A program made the position numbers and the translations under genes. Shown here piece by piece: positions 16,657-25,394 of a DNA stretch of 64,000 nt. The notes beneath the pieces are model-generated. The model did no database searches and was not told the origin of the DNA. It saw nothing but the letters and a program-made list of their open reading frames with translations. The DNA comes from Pararhodobacter sp. (lineage in GTDB: Bacteria; Pseudomonadota; Alphaproteobacteria; Rhodobacterales; Rhodobacteraceae): the NCBI RefSeq assembly GCF_034676545.1, contig NZ_JAUCBZ010000004.1:45880-109879 (forward strand), written 5' to 3'. How positions within the stretch are numbered: the stretch's first letter is position 1; each line of letters starts with the position of its first letter.

Positions 16657-17294
16657 CCCACGCCCCTCACGTTCTTTATTGCGTCGTTGCCGAGTTTCTT
16701 GCGCAGCGCGTGGATGATGAATTCGACGGCGTTGCTTTCCACCTCGCTGCCCCATCCATACATGCGGTCCTCCAGTTCGCCGCGCGACAAGATTGCCCCA
16801 GGCCGGATCATCAGCGCATGCAGCAGCGCGAATTCGCGCGCCGACAGGTGAATCTCCTGGCCGTCGTGCGCAACGGTTCTTGCGCAGACATCCAGCGACA
16901 GCACCTCATTGCACAGCAGCGGACCGGCGACGCCGCCCTTGCGGCGGGCCACTGCACGCATGCGCGCCAGCAACTCGGCCATCTCGAAGGGCTTCAGGAC
17001 ATAGTCGTCGGCGCCCAGATCGAGCCCCTGAATGCGACTTTCGACGGCGTCGCGTGCGGTGATGATGAGCACCGGCACGGCATTGTTGTGCCCACGAATG
17101 GTGCGCAAGACCTGAATACCGTCTGTCTTTGGCAGACCCAGATCGAGCAGCACGATGTCGTAGGTTTGAGCGGCGACGGCTTCGATCGCCGACTGCCCGT
17201 CGCGTACCCAATCGGGGGCGTAGGCGGCGTCCACCAACGCCGCTTCCACGGCTTCGCCAATCATTCGATCGTCTTCGACAAGCAGGACTCGCAT
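16632..17294 (-). CDS. OmpR/PhoB-family response regulator (QseB/PmrA-like)
   Basis: A 220-aa regulator. The receiver domain begins MRVLLVEDDRMIGEAV, has the phosphoacceptor Asp in IVLLDLGLPKTDG (near 51), and the switch Thr/Lys in IITARDA and DYVLKPF. The winged helix has REFALLHALMIRPGAILSR and FIIHALRKKLG. ATG 17294 is chosen over an upstream in-frame ATG because VLLVEDD directly follows. It is the first gene of an operon with the sensor kinase; likely targets are the neighbouring membrane-protein and PepSY genes. Confidence 0.92.
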   Translation of the reverse strand: MRVLLVEDDRMIGEAVEAALVDAAYAPDWVRDGQSAIEAVAAQTYDIVLLDLGLPKTDGIQVLRTIRGHNNAVPVLIITARDAVESRIQGLDLGADDYVLKPFEMAELLARMRAVARRKGGVAGPLLCNEVLSLDVCARTVAHDGQEIHLSAREFALLHALMIRPGAILSRGELEDRMYGWGSEVESNAVEFIIHALRKKLGNDAIKNVRGVGWLVPKAR

Positions 17295-17450
17295 CGGACT
17301 CTCTCCGTGAAACGCTTCAGAGTGCCCCCGGGCGTCCGGCAAATTCCACCGTGCCAGAACGCCAGGGTCGCGGCGACAGACGCCATCGAAAACTGATCGA
17401 CGGAACGCGGATTGAAACCCCCCTTTCGACCGCGTCGCCGGGCTGCTGTA

Positions 17451-18209
17451 TCAATGCGCCCGCTTGGCCGCCCGTTGCTTGAACACCAGGATCATCGCCA
17501 GGATGAAGATAATCAGCACCGCGGAGGCGCTATATCGGCTCAGTGCGAGACCGCCGGAACTCACCGGCTTGTCGAGAAAATCGCCAACGACAGCGCCGAG
17601 CGGACGGGTCAGGATGAATGCCGCCCAGAACAACACGGTGCGCGAAACTCGCGTCCAGAAGTAAGCCGCGGCCACCGCCCCCAAGAGGGCCGAAAACACG
17701 AGTGCGCCGCCGGTGTAACCCAGCCCCGCCGTGCCCGCGGTCCAGTCGCCGAGCGCCGTGCCGAGCGTCTGCGAGAACATGATGGTGATCCAGTAGAAGG
17801 TCTCGGCCTTTGGCGAGCTGACGGTCGCGACGGAGATCGATCCCAGCGTCCGGTACCAGAGCGCGAGCGAGCCCATGAGCAGGATAAACAGCAGCGTCGA
17901 GCCACCGGCATAACCGATGCCGAGCGAGCGATCGGCGAAATCGGCCAGCGTCGTGCCCACGGTCGTGGTCGCGATGATGGTTGCCCAGTACAGCAGCGGA
18001 TGAAAATCCTTGGCCTTGATCTGGGCGACCACGGCCACCAGAAAGATCGCCGCGAAGATGCCTGTTGCGGCCAGGTAGCCCAGCTTCATCGACATCGACA
18101 CCGCGTCACCGGCGGTCTCGCCGAGCGTGGTCGCGGCGACCTTGATGATCCAGAACACCAAGGTCACTTCGGGCACTTTGCTTAAGCTGCGTTCGGCTTC
18201 TGCCGTCAT
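17451..18209 (-). CDS. COG4705-type multi-pass membrane protein, copy 2
   Basis: A 252-aa protein of about eight membrane helices, beginning MTAEAERSLSKVPEVTLVFW. It has internal repeat-like segments that each carry TTLGETAGD or T..G...GD (for example GTTLADFADRS, QTLGTALGDWTAG and RPLGAVVGDFLDKP). It is paralogous to the gene 27 bp upstream, sharing KVPEVTLxFWIIK and ILTRPxGAxxGDxL. The family is uncharacterised. In this position, next to a two-component system and a PepSY gene, it may be an envelope or metal-stress response protein. Confidence 0.8.
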   Translation of the reverse strand: MTAEAERSLSKVPEVTLVFWIIKVAATTLGETAGDAVSMSMKLGYLAATGIFAAIFLVAVVAQIKAKDFHPLLYWATIIATTTVGTTLADFADRSLGIGYAGGSTLLFILLMGSLALWYRTLGSISVATVSSPKAETFYWITIMFSQTLGTALGDWTAGTAGLGYTGGALVFSALLGAVAAAYFWTRVSRTVLFWAAFILTRPLGAVVGDFLDKPVSSGGLALSRYSASAVLIIFILAMILVFKQRAAKRAH

Positions 18210-18236
18210 GGATTCGAATCTCCCTCTATTCATGTC

Positions 18237-19013
18237 TCAGGCGCGCTCGCCTACTCGACGTTCGGTCGCCGTGAGGTAGGCGACGAGGCCGAGGATGGTG
18301 AGCAGGAAGATGGCACTGGTGACGACTGTGCCAAGCCCGAGCCCACCATTGGCAACCGGTTGCGAGAGCAGATCGCCGAACGAGGCGCCGAACGGTCGGG
18401 TCAGGATATAGGCAATCCAGAAGGCCAGCACGGCATCCAGGCGCAATACGTAATACCCGATCGTCACCGCGCCGATCATTGCGCCGAACATCAGCGCAGA
18501 AACGGTGTAGCCCAATTGCAAGCCCTCCGCGGCAAGATCACCGGCGGCGGTGCCGAGCGCAAAGGTGAGCAGGATGGCAGCCCAATAGAACAGTTCGCGC
18601 CGGGTGGTGAAAATGGTGTGGACCGAGAGTGTTTTTTCGCTCGCGTACCACAGCCCGAAGGTCGCCAGCAGAGCGACGCTGAAGAGGGCGGTGGTGGTGT
18701 TCAGGGAGACGCCGAAGTTGTCAACCATGTTGTCGGTGACGAGCGTGCCGAACACACTGATCAGAACGACCGCGACCCAGTAGATCGAGGGAATGTATTT
18801 TCTCGATCTGAGCTGTGCCAGCAGCGCGACGAGCAACAGCCCTCCCATCACCGCAGAGGTGCCGGTCAGGCCGAAATTGAGATTCACGTTGAGAAAGTCG
18901 GCGGCCGTTTCACCGACCGTGGTGGCCATGATCTTGATGATCCAGAAGAACAGTGTGACTTCCGGAACCTTGTTGAGCATGCGATGTGCATCTTCGCGTG
19001 ACAGGGCATTCAT
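18237..19013 (-). CDS. COG4705-type multi-pass membrane protein, copy 1
   Basis: A 258-aa paralogue of the downstream gene: MNALSREDAHRMLNKVPEVT, ATTVGETAADFL, FALGTAAGDLAAEGLQLGY and YILTRPFGASFGDLLSQPV. Four spaced acidic G-E/D motifs inside membrane helices suggest an ion- or metal-related site repeated in tandem (inference). GGGAG lies 7 bases before ATG 19013, so this start is preferred over longer frames. It is probably co-transcribed with copy 2. Confidence 0.8.
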   Translation of the reverse strand: MNALSREDAHRMLNKVPEVTLFFWIIKIMATTVGETAADFLNVNLNFGLTGTSAVMGGLLLVALLAQLRSRKYIPSIYWVAVVLISVFGTLVTDNMVDNFGVSLNTTTALFSVALLATFGLWYASEKTLSVHTIFTTRRELFYWAAILLTFALGTAAGDLAAEGLQLGYTVSALMFGAMIGAVTIGYYVLRLDAVLAFWIAYILTRPFGASFGDLLSQPVANGGLGLGTVVTSAIFLLTILGLVAYLTATERRVGERA

Positions 19014-19206
19014 GATGTTCTCCCGAAGACATGGCTGCTCAGCAGGTCCGCAAAGGCGGGAAACGTCGCCAGCAGCAATGCTTTGCGTGTCCAATCGCCA
19101 ACTCGATCGCGCCGGGCTGCGCCGGCGCATTGATGAGCAGAAAATGGCTTCCGTTCAAACGAGGAAGCGCCTTCGATGATCGGTTCAGCGCTTCCCGTGC
19201 GATCAA

Positions 19207-19560
19207 TCACGACTCGTCGTGATCGTCATCGTCGTCTTTGTCGCGGCCGTCATTGTGGTCGGACTTGTCCTCGGTCGAGGACAGGATGCTGCCCTTGTCG
19301 GCATCGACCTTGACGTCGAAGACCTTGGCGCCGGCGACAACCTCGACTTCATAGATCAGGCCCTGCTTGCTGTGCTCCAGTTCGGCCTTTGTCGCCTTGC
19401 CGCCGTGCTCCTTCTCGGCTGCACTGATCGCCTGGGCGATGGACACCTTGGCTTGGTTGATGACCATGGCGTCGTTCTCGGAGGGCGTCGCAGCGAAAGC
19501 GGCACCGCCAAGCGTGGTGATCGCCGCTGCGACGATCGCGAATTTAGTGGTCTTGTTCAT
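19207..19560 (-). CDS. PepSY-domain periplasmic protein with acidic tail
   Basis: A 117-aa exported protein: signal peptide MNKTTKFAIVAAAITTLGG with an AFAA cleavage region, then a PepSY domain (VSIAQAISAAEKEHGGKAT, LIYEVEVVAGAKVFDVKVD), ending in a striking Asp/His tail (KDDDDDHDES). PepSY proteins of this size are commonly next to PmrAB/QseBC-like systems. The acidic tail could bind divalent metals (inference). Confidence 0.87.
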   Translation of the reverse strand: MNKTTKFAIVAAAITTLGGAAFAATPSENDAMVINQAKVSIAQAISAAEKEHGGKATKAELEHSKQGLIYEVEVVAGAKVFDVKVDADKGSILSSTEDKSDHNDGRDKDDDDDHDES

Positions 19561-19832
19561 GTCCGTACTCCTTTTCGTTTCACGCTGAAGTTGCGTGATT
19601 CAAAGAGTACGCAGCCAGACTTAGCTGAAACTGAGCGCGCACCGCACACGTAAAAATAGCCATCAGTCCATCGCTGCGGCATTGTTTTTGCCGGGTGCTA
19701 TGCTTCACGACGGCGCTGACCGGTGGCGGTCGCGCTCAGGCAAAGCTGCGGCATGGCAACGGCGATGCGCTGCTGTGGATTCGACGGCACTTTCATATCG
19801 GCCCGGTCACCGGCGCCGCCCCGGACAATAAG

Positions 19833-20402
19833 ATGATCAGCGCACTGGTTGCGTCCTATGGCTATTTCGCGGTTTTCATCGGCACGCTGCTCGAAGGCGA
19901 AACGATCCTGATTGCCGCGGGATACGCGGCCCACCGCGGTCTGCTCGACTGGCCGCTGGTGGTGGTCGTGGCAATGGCCGGCGGCACCCTCGGCGACCAG
20001 CTCGCATTCTTGCTGGGGCGCTGGCGCGGCGAGGCCTTGTTTGCCCGCTTTCCCGCCCTCGCGCAGCACAGGGAAAGGGTGTTCCGCCTGCTGGCGCGCT
20101 ACGACGTGCTGTTCATCCTCTCGCTGCGTTTCATGTACGGGCTGCGCATTGCCGGCCCGGCGATCCTCGGATCGAGCCCCATGTCCATGGGCCGTTTTGC
20201 GTTCTTCAATGTGATGGGCGCCGCGCTGTGGGCGGTGATCATCGCCGGCGCCGGCTGGTTCTTTGGCGCAGCCCTGGAAGCCGTCCTCACCGACATCAAG
20301 AAAATCGAGGAGGCCTTGCTGCTTGCAATCCTGGTCGCCGGAGTCGGTATCTGGCTATGGCATCGGCGCCGCGCGACAGCAAAGGTTGACCGTGCGGACT
20401 GA
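19833..20402 (+). CDS. DedA-family membrane protein
   Basis: A 189-aa protein with the DedA (SNARE-associated/VTT) hallmarks: EGETILIAAGYAAHRG, GGTLGDQLAFLLGRWRG, RFMYGLRIAGPAILGSSPM and FNVMGAALWAVI. DedA proteins are inner-membrane flippase-like proteins involved in undecaprenyl phosphate recycling and envelope integrity. ATG 19833 is chosen since the upstream extension has no conserved features. It is divergent from the PepSY gene, with a 272-base gap holding no other recognised element. Confidence 0.88.
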   Translation: MISALVASYGYFAVFIGTLLEGETILIAAGYAAHRGLLDWPLVVVVAMAGGTLGDQLAFLLGRWRGEALFARFPALAQHRERVFRLLARYDVLFILSLRFMYGLRIAGPAILGSSPMSMGRFAFFNVMGAALWAVIIAGAGWFFGAALEAVLTDIKKIEEALLLAILVAGVGIWLWHRRRATAKVDRAD

Positions 20403-20425
20403 TTAAGTGCGCAGAACAATAGATG

Positions 20426-21640
20426 CTAAGTCCTCCCGGGCTGTTTGGCGGGTTGCAAAGCCAGGACAAGGAGCGCAAGCAGGCAGAACACCGCCCCGGC
20501 GTAGAAGGTGGATGACGCCCCGAGCCGGTCCCACAACAGGCCGGCGACCACACTCGCCAGCAGCATGACGATGCCGCTCATGAGATTGAAAAAGCCATAG
20601 GCCGTGCCGCGCAGATCGGCAGGCGCGGTATCGGCCACCATGGTCGCCAGCAGCCCCTGGGTGATGCCCATGTGCAAGCCCCAGAGCGCAACCCCGGCCA
20701 GCACAGTGCTCCAGTGACCGGCGCTGGCGAGCACGAGATCGGCCACGATGAGCACGCCCAGCCCGAGGGCCAGCAAACTGCGGTGACTCATGCGGTCCGA
20801 GAGCTTGCCGAAGGGATAGGCCGAAAGCGCGTAGATCAGGTTCATCGCCACCATGACGAGCGGCACCAGGGCGATCGGCACGCCCCTTTGCTGTGCGAGC
20901 AGAACCAGGAAGGCCTCACTGAACCTCGCCAGCGTAAACACCGCTCCCACGCCAACCACCCACCAGTACGACGTGCTAAGGCGGCGCAGGTTTTCGCGAG
21001 AGATGGGGTTCTGGCGTTTTTCAGCCCGTGGCCGGTCTGGCTCGCGCAAGCCAAAGGCGAGCAGGGCGACCGCAATCAGGGCCGGAATCGACGCGACCCA
21101 GAACACGGCGCGAAAGTCATTGGCCCACAGCAGCATCAAGCCCACTGCCAGCAAGGGGCCGAGGAAAGCGCCCGCCGTATCCAGTGACTGGCGCAGTCCG
21201 AAGGCGGCGCCGCGCAAGTGCGGAGGTGTCATGTCAGCAACCATCGCATCGCGCGGCGCGCCACGGATGCCTTTGCCAACCCGATCAAGCAGCCGTGCCG
21301 TCACCACAACGCCGAGGACGGGGGCAACGGCAAACAGCGGCTTGCTGAGCGCACCGAGCGCGTAACCGAACACCGCCAGCCCCTTGCGCTTGCCCAGAAA
21401 ATCGCTCAGCGCGCCCGAAAAGACCTTGACGATCAAGGCGGTGGATTCGGCCAGCCCTTCGATCAAGCCGATCGTGAAGGCACTGGCGCCCAGCGTCGTG
21501 AACATGAACAGCGGCAGCAGGCTGTGGATCATCTCCGACGATATATCCATCAGCATGCTGACAAAGCCGAGAGTCCATACCCCGGCGGGTATCTGCCTCA
21601 GCCCTGCGGGTGCGCTTTTTGCTGGTGGTTTCGTGGTCAC
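20426..21640 (-). CDS. Major facilitator superfamily transporter
   Basis: A 404-aa protein with 12 predicted helices. The start region IPAGVWTLGFVSMLMDISSE, the loop 2-3 motif DFLGKRKGLAVFGYALGA, and RLLDRVGKGIRGAPRDAM identify the subgroup that includes fosmidomycin-resistance-like and RhtX-like exporters. The substrate is not deducible. It ends 23 bases from the convergent DedA gene. Confidence 0.87.
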   Translation of the reverse strand: MTTKPPAKSAPAGLRQIPAGVWTLGFVSMLMDISSEMIHSLLPLFMFTTLGASAFTIGLIEGLAESTALIVKVFSGALSDFLGKRKGLAVFGYALGALSKPLFAVAPVLGVVVTARLLDRVGKGIRGAPRDAMVADMTPPHLRGAAFGLRQSLDTAGAFLGPLLAVGLMLLWANDFRAVFWVASIPALIAVALLAFGLREPDRPRAEKRQNPISRENLRRLSTSYWWVVGVGAVFTLARFSEAFLVLLAQQRGVPIALVPLVMVAMNLIYALSAYPFGKLSDRMSHRSLLALGLGVLIVADLVLASAGHWSTVLAGVALWGLHMGITQGLLATMVADTAPADLRGTAYGFFNLMSGIVMLLASVVAGLLWDRLGASSTFYAGAVFCLLALLVLALQPAKQPGRT

Positions 21641-21682
21641 AGTCTCAGCTCATTCACGTTTGTGACGATCTTCAGCTTGCAG

Positions 21683-21770
21683 GTGCTCGAGATAGTTCGC
21701 AATCAAGGCTTGAGTATCAGCCAAGTCTGCCGCGACATGGACGTGGGGAATTCAGCAGTGAGGCGCCTGG
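21683..21770 (+). pseudogene. IS3-family transposase OrfA fragment
   Basis: About 29 codons read VLEIVRNQGLSISQVCRDM then DVGNSAVRRL, the helix-turn-helix of IS3-family OrfA. No start, no remaining OrfA and no OrfB follow. It is a scar of a lost insertion sequence. Confidence 0.6.
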
Positions 21771-21782
21771 CCCCAGCAGCCG

Positions 21783-21924
21783 GAACACGCTCATCAAGGG
21801 CGGGCTGAACGTGATCGGGGAGATCCTGCGCGGCCAGGACGCCTTCGTCGAAATGGCGCACTATCCGGCGGATGAGGTGTTCGATGACGGCGCTGCAGGC
21901 CAGCCTCGGCGGCGTGCGGCTTGA
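21783..21924 (+). pseudogene. Fragment of an unrecognised conserved gene before the sigma factor
   Basis: An in-frame stretch NTLIKGGLNVIGEILRGQD and FVEMAHYPADEVFDDG ends at a stop 30 bases before the sigma-factor start. Its composition and codon use look like real protein-coding sequence, but it has no start and is joined directly to the IS3 scar, which suggests the 5' part was lost by an IS-mediated deletion. I do not recognise the family with certainty. Confidence 0.4.
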
Positions 21925-21954
21925 CGAGCAGGGGGCACCAGACAGGAGCAACAC

Positions 21955-22566
21955 ATGACCAACGCCAGCGCACAGGCCGCGAGCCCGCCGTGGGACGACG
22001 CCTCGATCACCGCGATCCGGCGCGACATGCTGCGCTTTGCCCGCATGCAGTTGCGCGACAGTGGCGCGGCCGAAGACATGGTGCAGGAAGCGCTGATGGC
22101 GGCGATGACGAGCGTGAAGGGCTTCGCCGGTCGGTCTGCCTTCAAGACCTGGATGTTCGCGATCCTGCGCAACAAGATCGTCGATCATATCCGCGCCTCG
22201 TCGCGCGAGATCAGCGGCGGGGACCTTGCCGGACGCGTGAGCGACGACGACGAGCTGGCGGATTTTGACGTGCTGTTCAGCCGACGCGGCCTATGGAACC
22301 CCGACGATCGCCCGGTGACCTGGGCGAACCCGGAAGCCGCCTTCGAGCAGGACGCCTTCTGGGCGGTGTTCGACATCTGCATGAACAACCTGCCCGAGCA
22401 CATCGCCCGCGTTTACACGACGCGTGAGCTTCTGGAGCTCGAAACCGCCGAGATCTGTGCGGAGCTGGGCATCACCAGCAACAACTGTTTCGTGATCCTG
22501 CACCGAGCGCGGCTCGGGCTGCGGGAGTGTCTGGAGAATCGCTGGTTCCAGGGAGAGGGCCGATGA
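21955..22566 (+). CDS. ECF-type RNA polymerase sigma factor
   Basis: A 203-aa sigma-70 family protein. Region 2 is GAAEDMVQEALMAAM and FAGRSAFKTWMFAILRNKIV; region 4 is ETAEICAELGITSNNCFVIL then HRARLGLRECL. A central insert (about residues 85-125, SRRGLWNPDDRPVTWANPE) is typical of this proteobacterial ECF subgroup. It overlaps by ATGA the zinc-finger gene that follows. Confidence 0.9.
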   Translation: MTNASAQAASPPWDDASITAIRRDMLRFARMQLRDSGAAEDMVQEALMAAMTSVKGFAGRSAFKTWMFAILRNKIVDHIRASSREISGGDLAGRVSDDDELADFDVLFSRRGLWNPDDRPVTWANPEAAFEQDAFWAVFDICMNNLPEHIARVYTTRELLELETAEICAELGITSNNCFVILHRARLGLRECLENRWFQGEGR

Positions 22567-22775
22567 AGATGATGAACTGCAAGGACGCGACCAAGCTCAT
22601 GTCCGAACGCTACGAGCGCGCGCTCAACCTGCGCGAACGACTGACCTTGAAGGTGCACACGGCGATGTGCAAGGGCTGCTCGAATTACGGCCAGCATCTG
22701 GACGTGTTGCGCCAGGCCACCGCGCGGCTGCGCGAGGGCAATACGGGCGGCGAACGTTCACTGGACTGCCCGTAA
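22563..22775 (+). CDS. Zinc-finger (zf-HC2-like) anti-sigma protein
   Basis: A 70-aa protein with Cys near residue 5 (MNCKDATKLMSERYERAL) and HTAMCKGC, giving the C-x(n)-H-x3-C-x2-C zinc site of ZAS anti-sigma domains. It has no membrane segment, so it would be a soluble redox or metal-sensing partner of the overlapping sigma factor. Confidence 0.85.
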   Translation: MKMMNCKDATKLMSERYERALNLRERLTLKVHTAMCKGCSNYGQHLDVLRQATARLREGNTGGERSLDCP

Positions 22776-22875
22776 AGGGAGATCCGCCATGGGACTCGTG
22801 CCCGATCTGGCGCGCTATCTGTTTCCGACCCCGCCGGTGCCGCAACGCTTCCGGCGGCTGATGCCGCGCACCGGG
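22776..22875 (+). other. Start of a possible truncated gene after the anti-sigma gene
   Basis: A good ribosome site (GGGAGA) precedes ATG 22789, opening MGLVPDLARYLFPTPPVPQ, but the frame soon runs antisense into the 3' end of the copper ATPase gene. It could be the 5' remnant of a third gene of the sigma operon. Confidence 0.3.
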
Positions 22876-25240
22876 TCAGACCTTCACCCTGCCCAAACGC
22901 AAGGCATTACCCACCACCGACACCGAGCTGAAGCTCATCGCCACCGCCGCGATCATCGGCGACAGCAGCAGGCCGAAGGCGGGGTAGAGTACGCCAGCCG
23001 CGATCGGCACACCCAAGGCGTTGTAGAGGAAGGCAAACGTCAGGTTCTGGTTCATGTTGCGTACGGTTGCGACCGAAATGTTGCGTGCGGTGGCAATGCC
23101 GCGCAGGTCGCCCTTGACCAGGGTCAGATGCGCACTGCTCATCGCCACGTCGGTGCCCGTACCCATGGCAATGCCGACATCCGAGCGCGCCAGTGCGGGC
23201 GCATCGTTGATGCCATCGCCCGCCATGGCGACAATGCGGCCCTCTGCCTGCAGCTTGCCGACGAGTTCGTGCTTGTCGGCGGGCTTCACTTCGCCATAGA
23301 CCTCATCGATACCCAGACGGGCGCCGACTGCGCGCGCGGTGGTGAGCCCGTCGCCCGTGGCCATGATGATGCGCAGGCCGCTTTCCCGCAGTGAATCGAG
23401 CGCTTCAAGGGTTGACGCCTTGATCGGATCGGCCACCGCGATCAGGCCAGCAAGAACGCCGTTCACCGCGAGATGCATCACGCTCGCGCCCTCTTGCCGC
23501 AAGGCTTCAGCGCGCTCGGTAAGCGGACTCCAGTCGATCTTGTCGTCGTCCATCAGAGCGGTATTTCCCAATGTCACGCGCCGATTGCCGACGCTGCCAC
23601 GCACCCCGATTCCGGACGAGGACTCGAAGGTCTCCGGCGTGCTGAGTTCGAGCTCACGCTCACGCGCCTCGGTCACGATGGCCTGGGCGAGCGGGTGCTC
23701 GCTGCCTTGGTCGAGGCTGGCTGCGATGCGCAGCACTTCAGCCTCGGTCCAGTCCGCCGCTGCCACCACACTATGGAAGCTGGGGCGGCCCTCGGTGAGG
23801 GTGCCCGTCTTGTCCACGATCAGGGTGTTGACCTTGCGTAGCGACTCGATTGCAGCCGCATCGCGAAACAGCACGCCTTGAGTGGCAGCCATTCCCGTCG
23901 CCACCATCACGGACATCGGCGTGGCCAGACCGAGCGCGCAGGGGCAGGCGATGATCAGCACCGCCACCGCATTGATGAGGGCGTAGGCCCAGCTCGGCTG
24001 GGGCCCGAAGAAGCCCCATATCAGGAAGGTCACCACCGCGACGAGGACGACGACGATGACAAACCAGCCCGCGACCACATCCGCCACGCGTTGCATGGGT
24101 GCACGCGAACGCTGCGCTTGCGCAACCATCTGCACGATCTGCGACAGCATGGTTTGCGCGCCGATCTTTTCCGCGACCATGATCAGGGCACCGCTGGTGT
24201 TGAGTGTGGCGCCGATCACCTTGTCGCCGGGCCGTTTGTGGACCGGCATCGATTCGCCCGTGAGCATGGATTCGTTCCACCGCGCTTTCGCCTTCGGCGA
24301 CCACGCCATCGACCGGCACTTTCTCGCCGGGACGAATGCGCAGGCGGTCGTCCTCATGGACGTGGTTAAGCGGGATGTCTTCTTCGCTGCCGTCTGCGCG
24401 AATGCGGCGGGCGGTCTTGGGCGCGAGGCTCAGCAAGGCCTTCATCGCCGCGCTGGTTTCTGCGCGCGCCTTGAGTTCCATCAACTGACCAAACAGGGTC
24501 AGGGTGATGATGACCGCCGCCGCTTCGAAATACACTGCGACATGCGCGCCCATGCGAAACGAGGGCGGAAACACCTCCGGGGCGACGGTAGCGACGACGC
24601 TATAGCTGTAGGCCGCGCCCGTGCCCAGGCCGATCAAGGTCCACATGTTCGGGCTCGCGTTACGGATCGACTGCACGCAGCGCACAAAGAACGGCCAGCC
24701 CGACCACAGCACGACCGGCGTTGTCAGTACCAGCTCGACCCAGGGGCGCGCCGCGCCCAGCATCGGATCGAAGAAGCCGCCGGACATCGCAATCGCCGTC
24801 ACGATCACCGTCATCGGCAGGGTCCACCAGAACCGACGACGGAAGTCGATGAGCTCCGGGTTTTCCTCGTCATCAAGGCTCGCCATCATCGGCTCAAGCG
24901 CCATGCCGCATTTCGGGCAGGTGCCAGGGCCGATCTGGTGCACTTCCGGATGCATCGGGCAGGTGTACTCGGTGCCGGGCGGCGGTGCGCTGCCCGCTGC
25001 GCCCTGTTCCGCCGCAGCCTGGTCCGTCTTGGGGGCGAGATACTTCTGCGGATCGCGCTTGAACTTGTCCTGGCACTTTGCACTGCAGAAATGGTATTCG
25101 TGCTCGGCGTGCGTCGCGCGATAAGCGGAGTCGGGTTTCACCGTCATGCCGCAAACCGGATCGGTATCGGTGTTCGTCGATGAATGATCGTGATGATGGG
25201 CGTGATCGGAATGGTCGCCGTCTGGATGCGTGTGATTCAC
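22876..25240 (-). pseudogene. copA: Copper/silver P1B-type ATPase with YHS and metal-binding domains, one frameshift
   Basis: From ATG 25240: a His-rich N-terminus (HPDGDHSDHAHHHDHS), a YHS domain (DPVCGMTVKPDSAYR, YHFCSAKCQDKF), a heavy-metal binding motif (TCPMHPEV, CPKCGMALEP), transmembrane helices, and GEKVPVDGVVAEGESAV. An extra base near 24275 breaks the frame; correcting it joins DESMLTGESMPV, the CPC metal site IIACPCALGLATP, the phosphorylation loop VDKTGTLTEG, SEHPLAQAI and GDGINDAPALA. Corrected length is about 787 aa. It would pump Cu+ or Ag+ from the cytoplasm. It lies downstream of the cus efflux operon. Confidence 0.92.
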
Positions 25241-25394
25241 CTTGCCTCCCCTTTTTTGTCAAATGCCGACGCCAACTCCATAGCGACGCCGACAAGGCCA
25301 TGAGCAATCTTCATCAACTTTCGCAGCGGCATAGCAGACCGACCCTTACAGGGTAGGCCAAGCCTGCGCTGCTTGCCCACCGCGTACCCGCGCA

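Noticed and set aside
25325..25355. ACCCT-TAC-AGGGT dyad upstream of copA as a CueR-type operator
   Set aside because: Only a 5-bp dyad, with no CueR gene nearby and no resemblance to the long MerR-family spacer; too weak to list as a feature.
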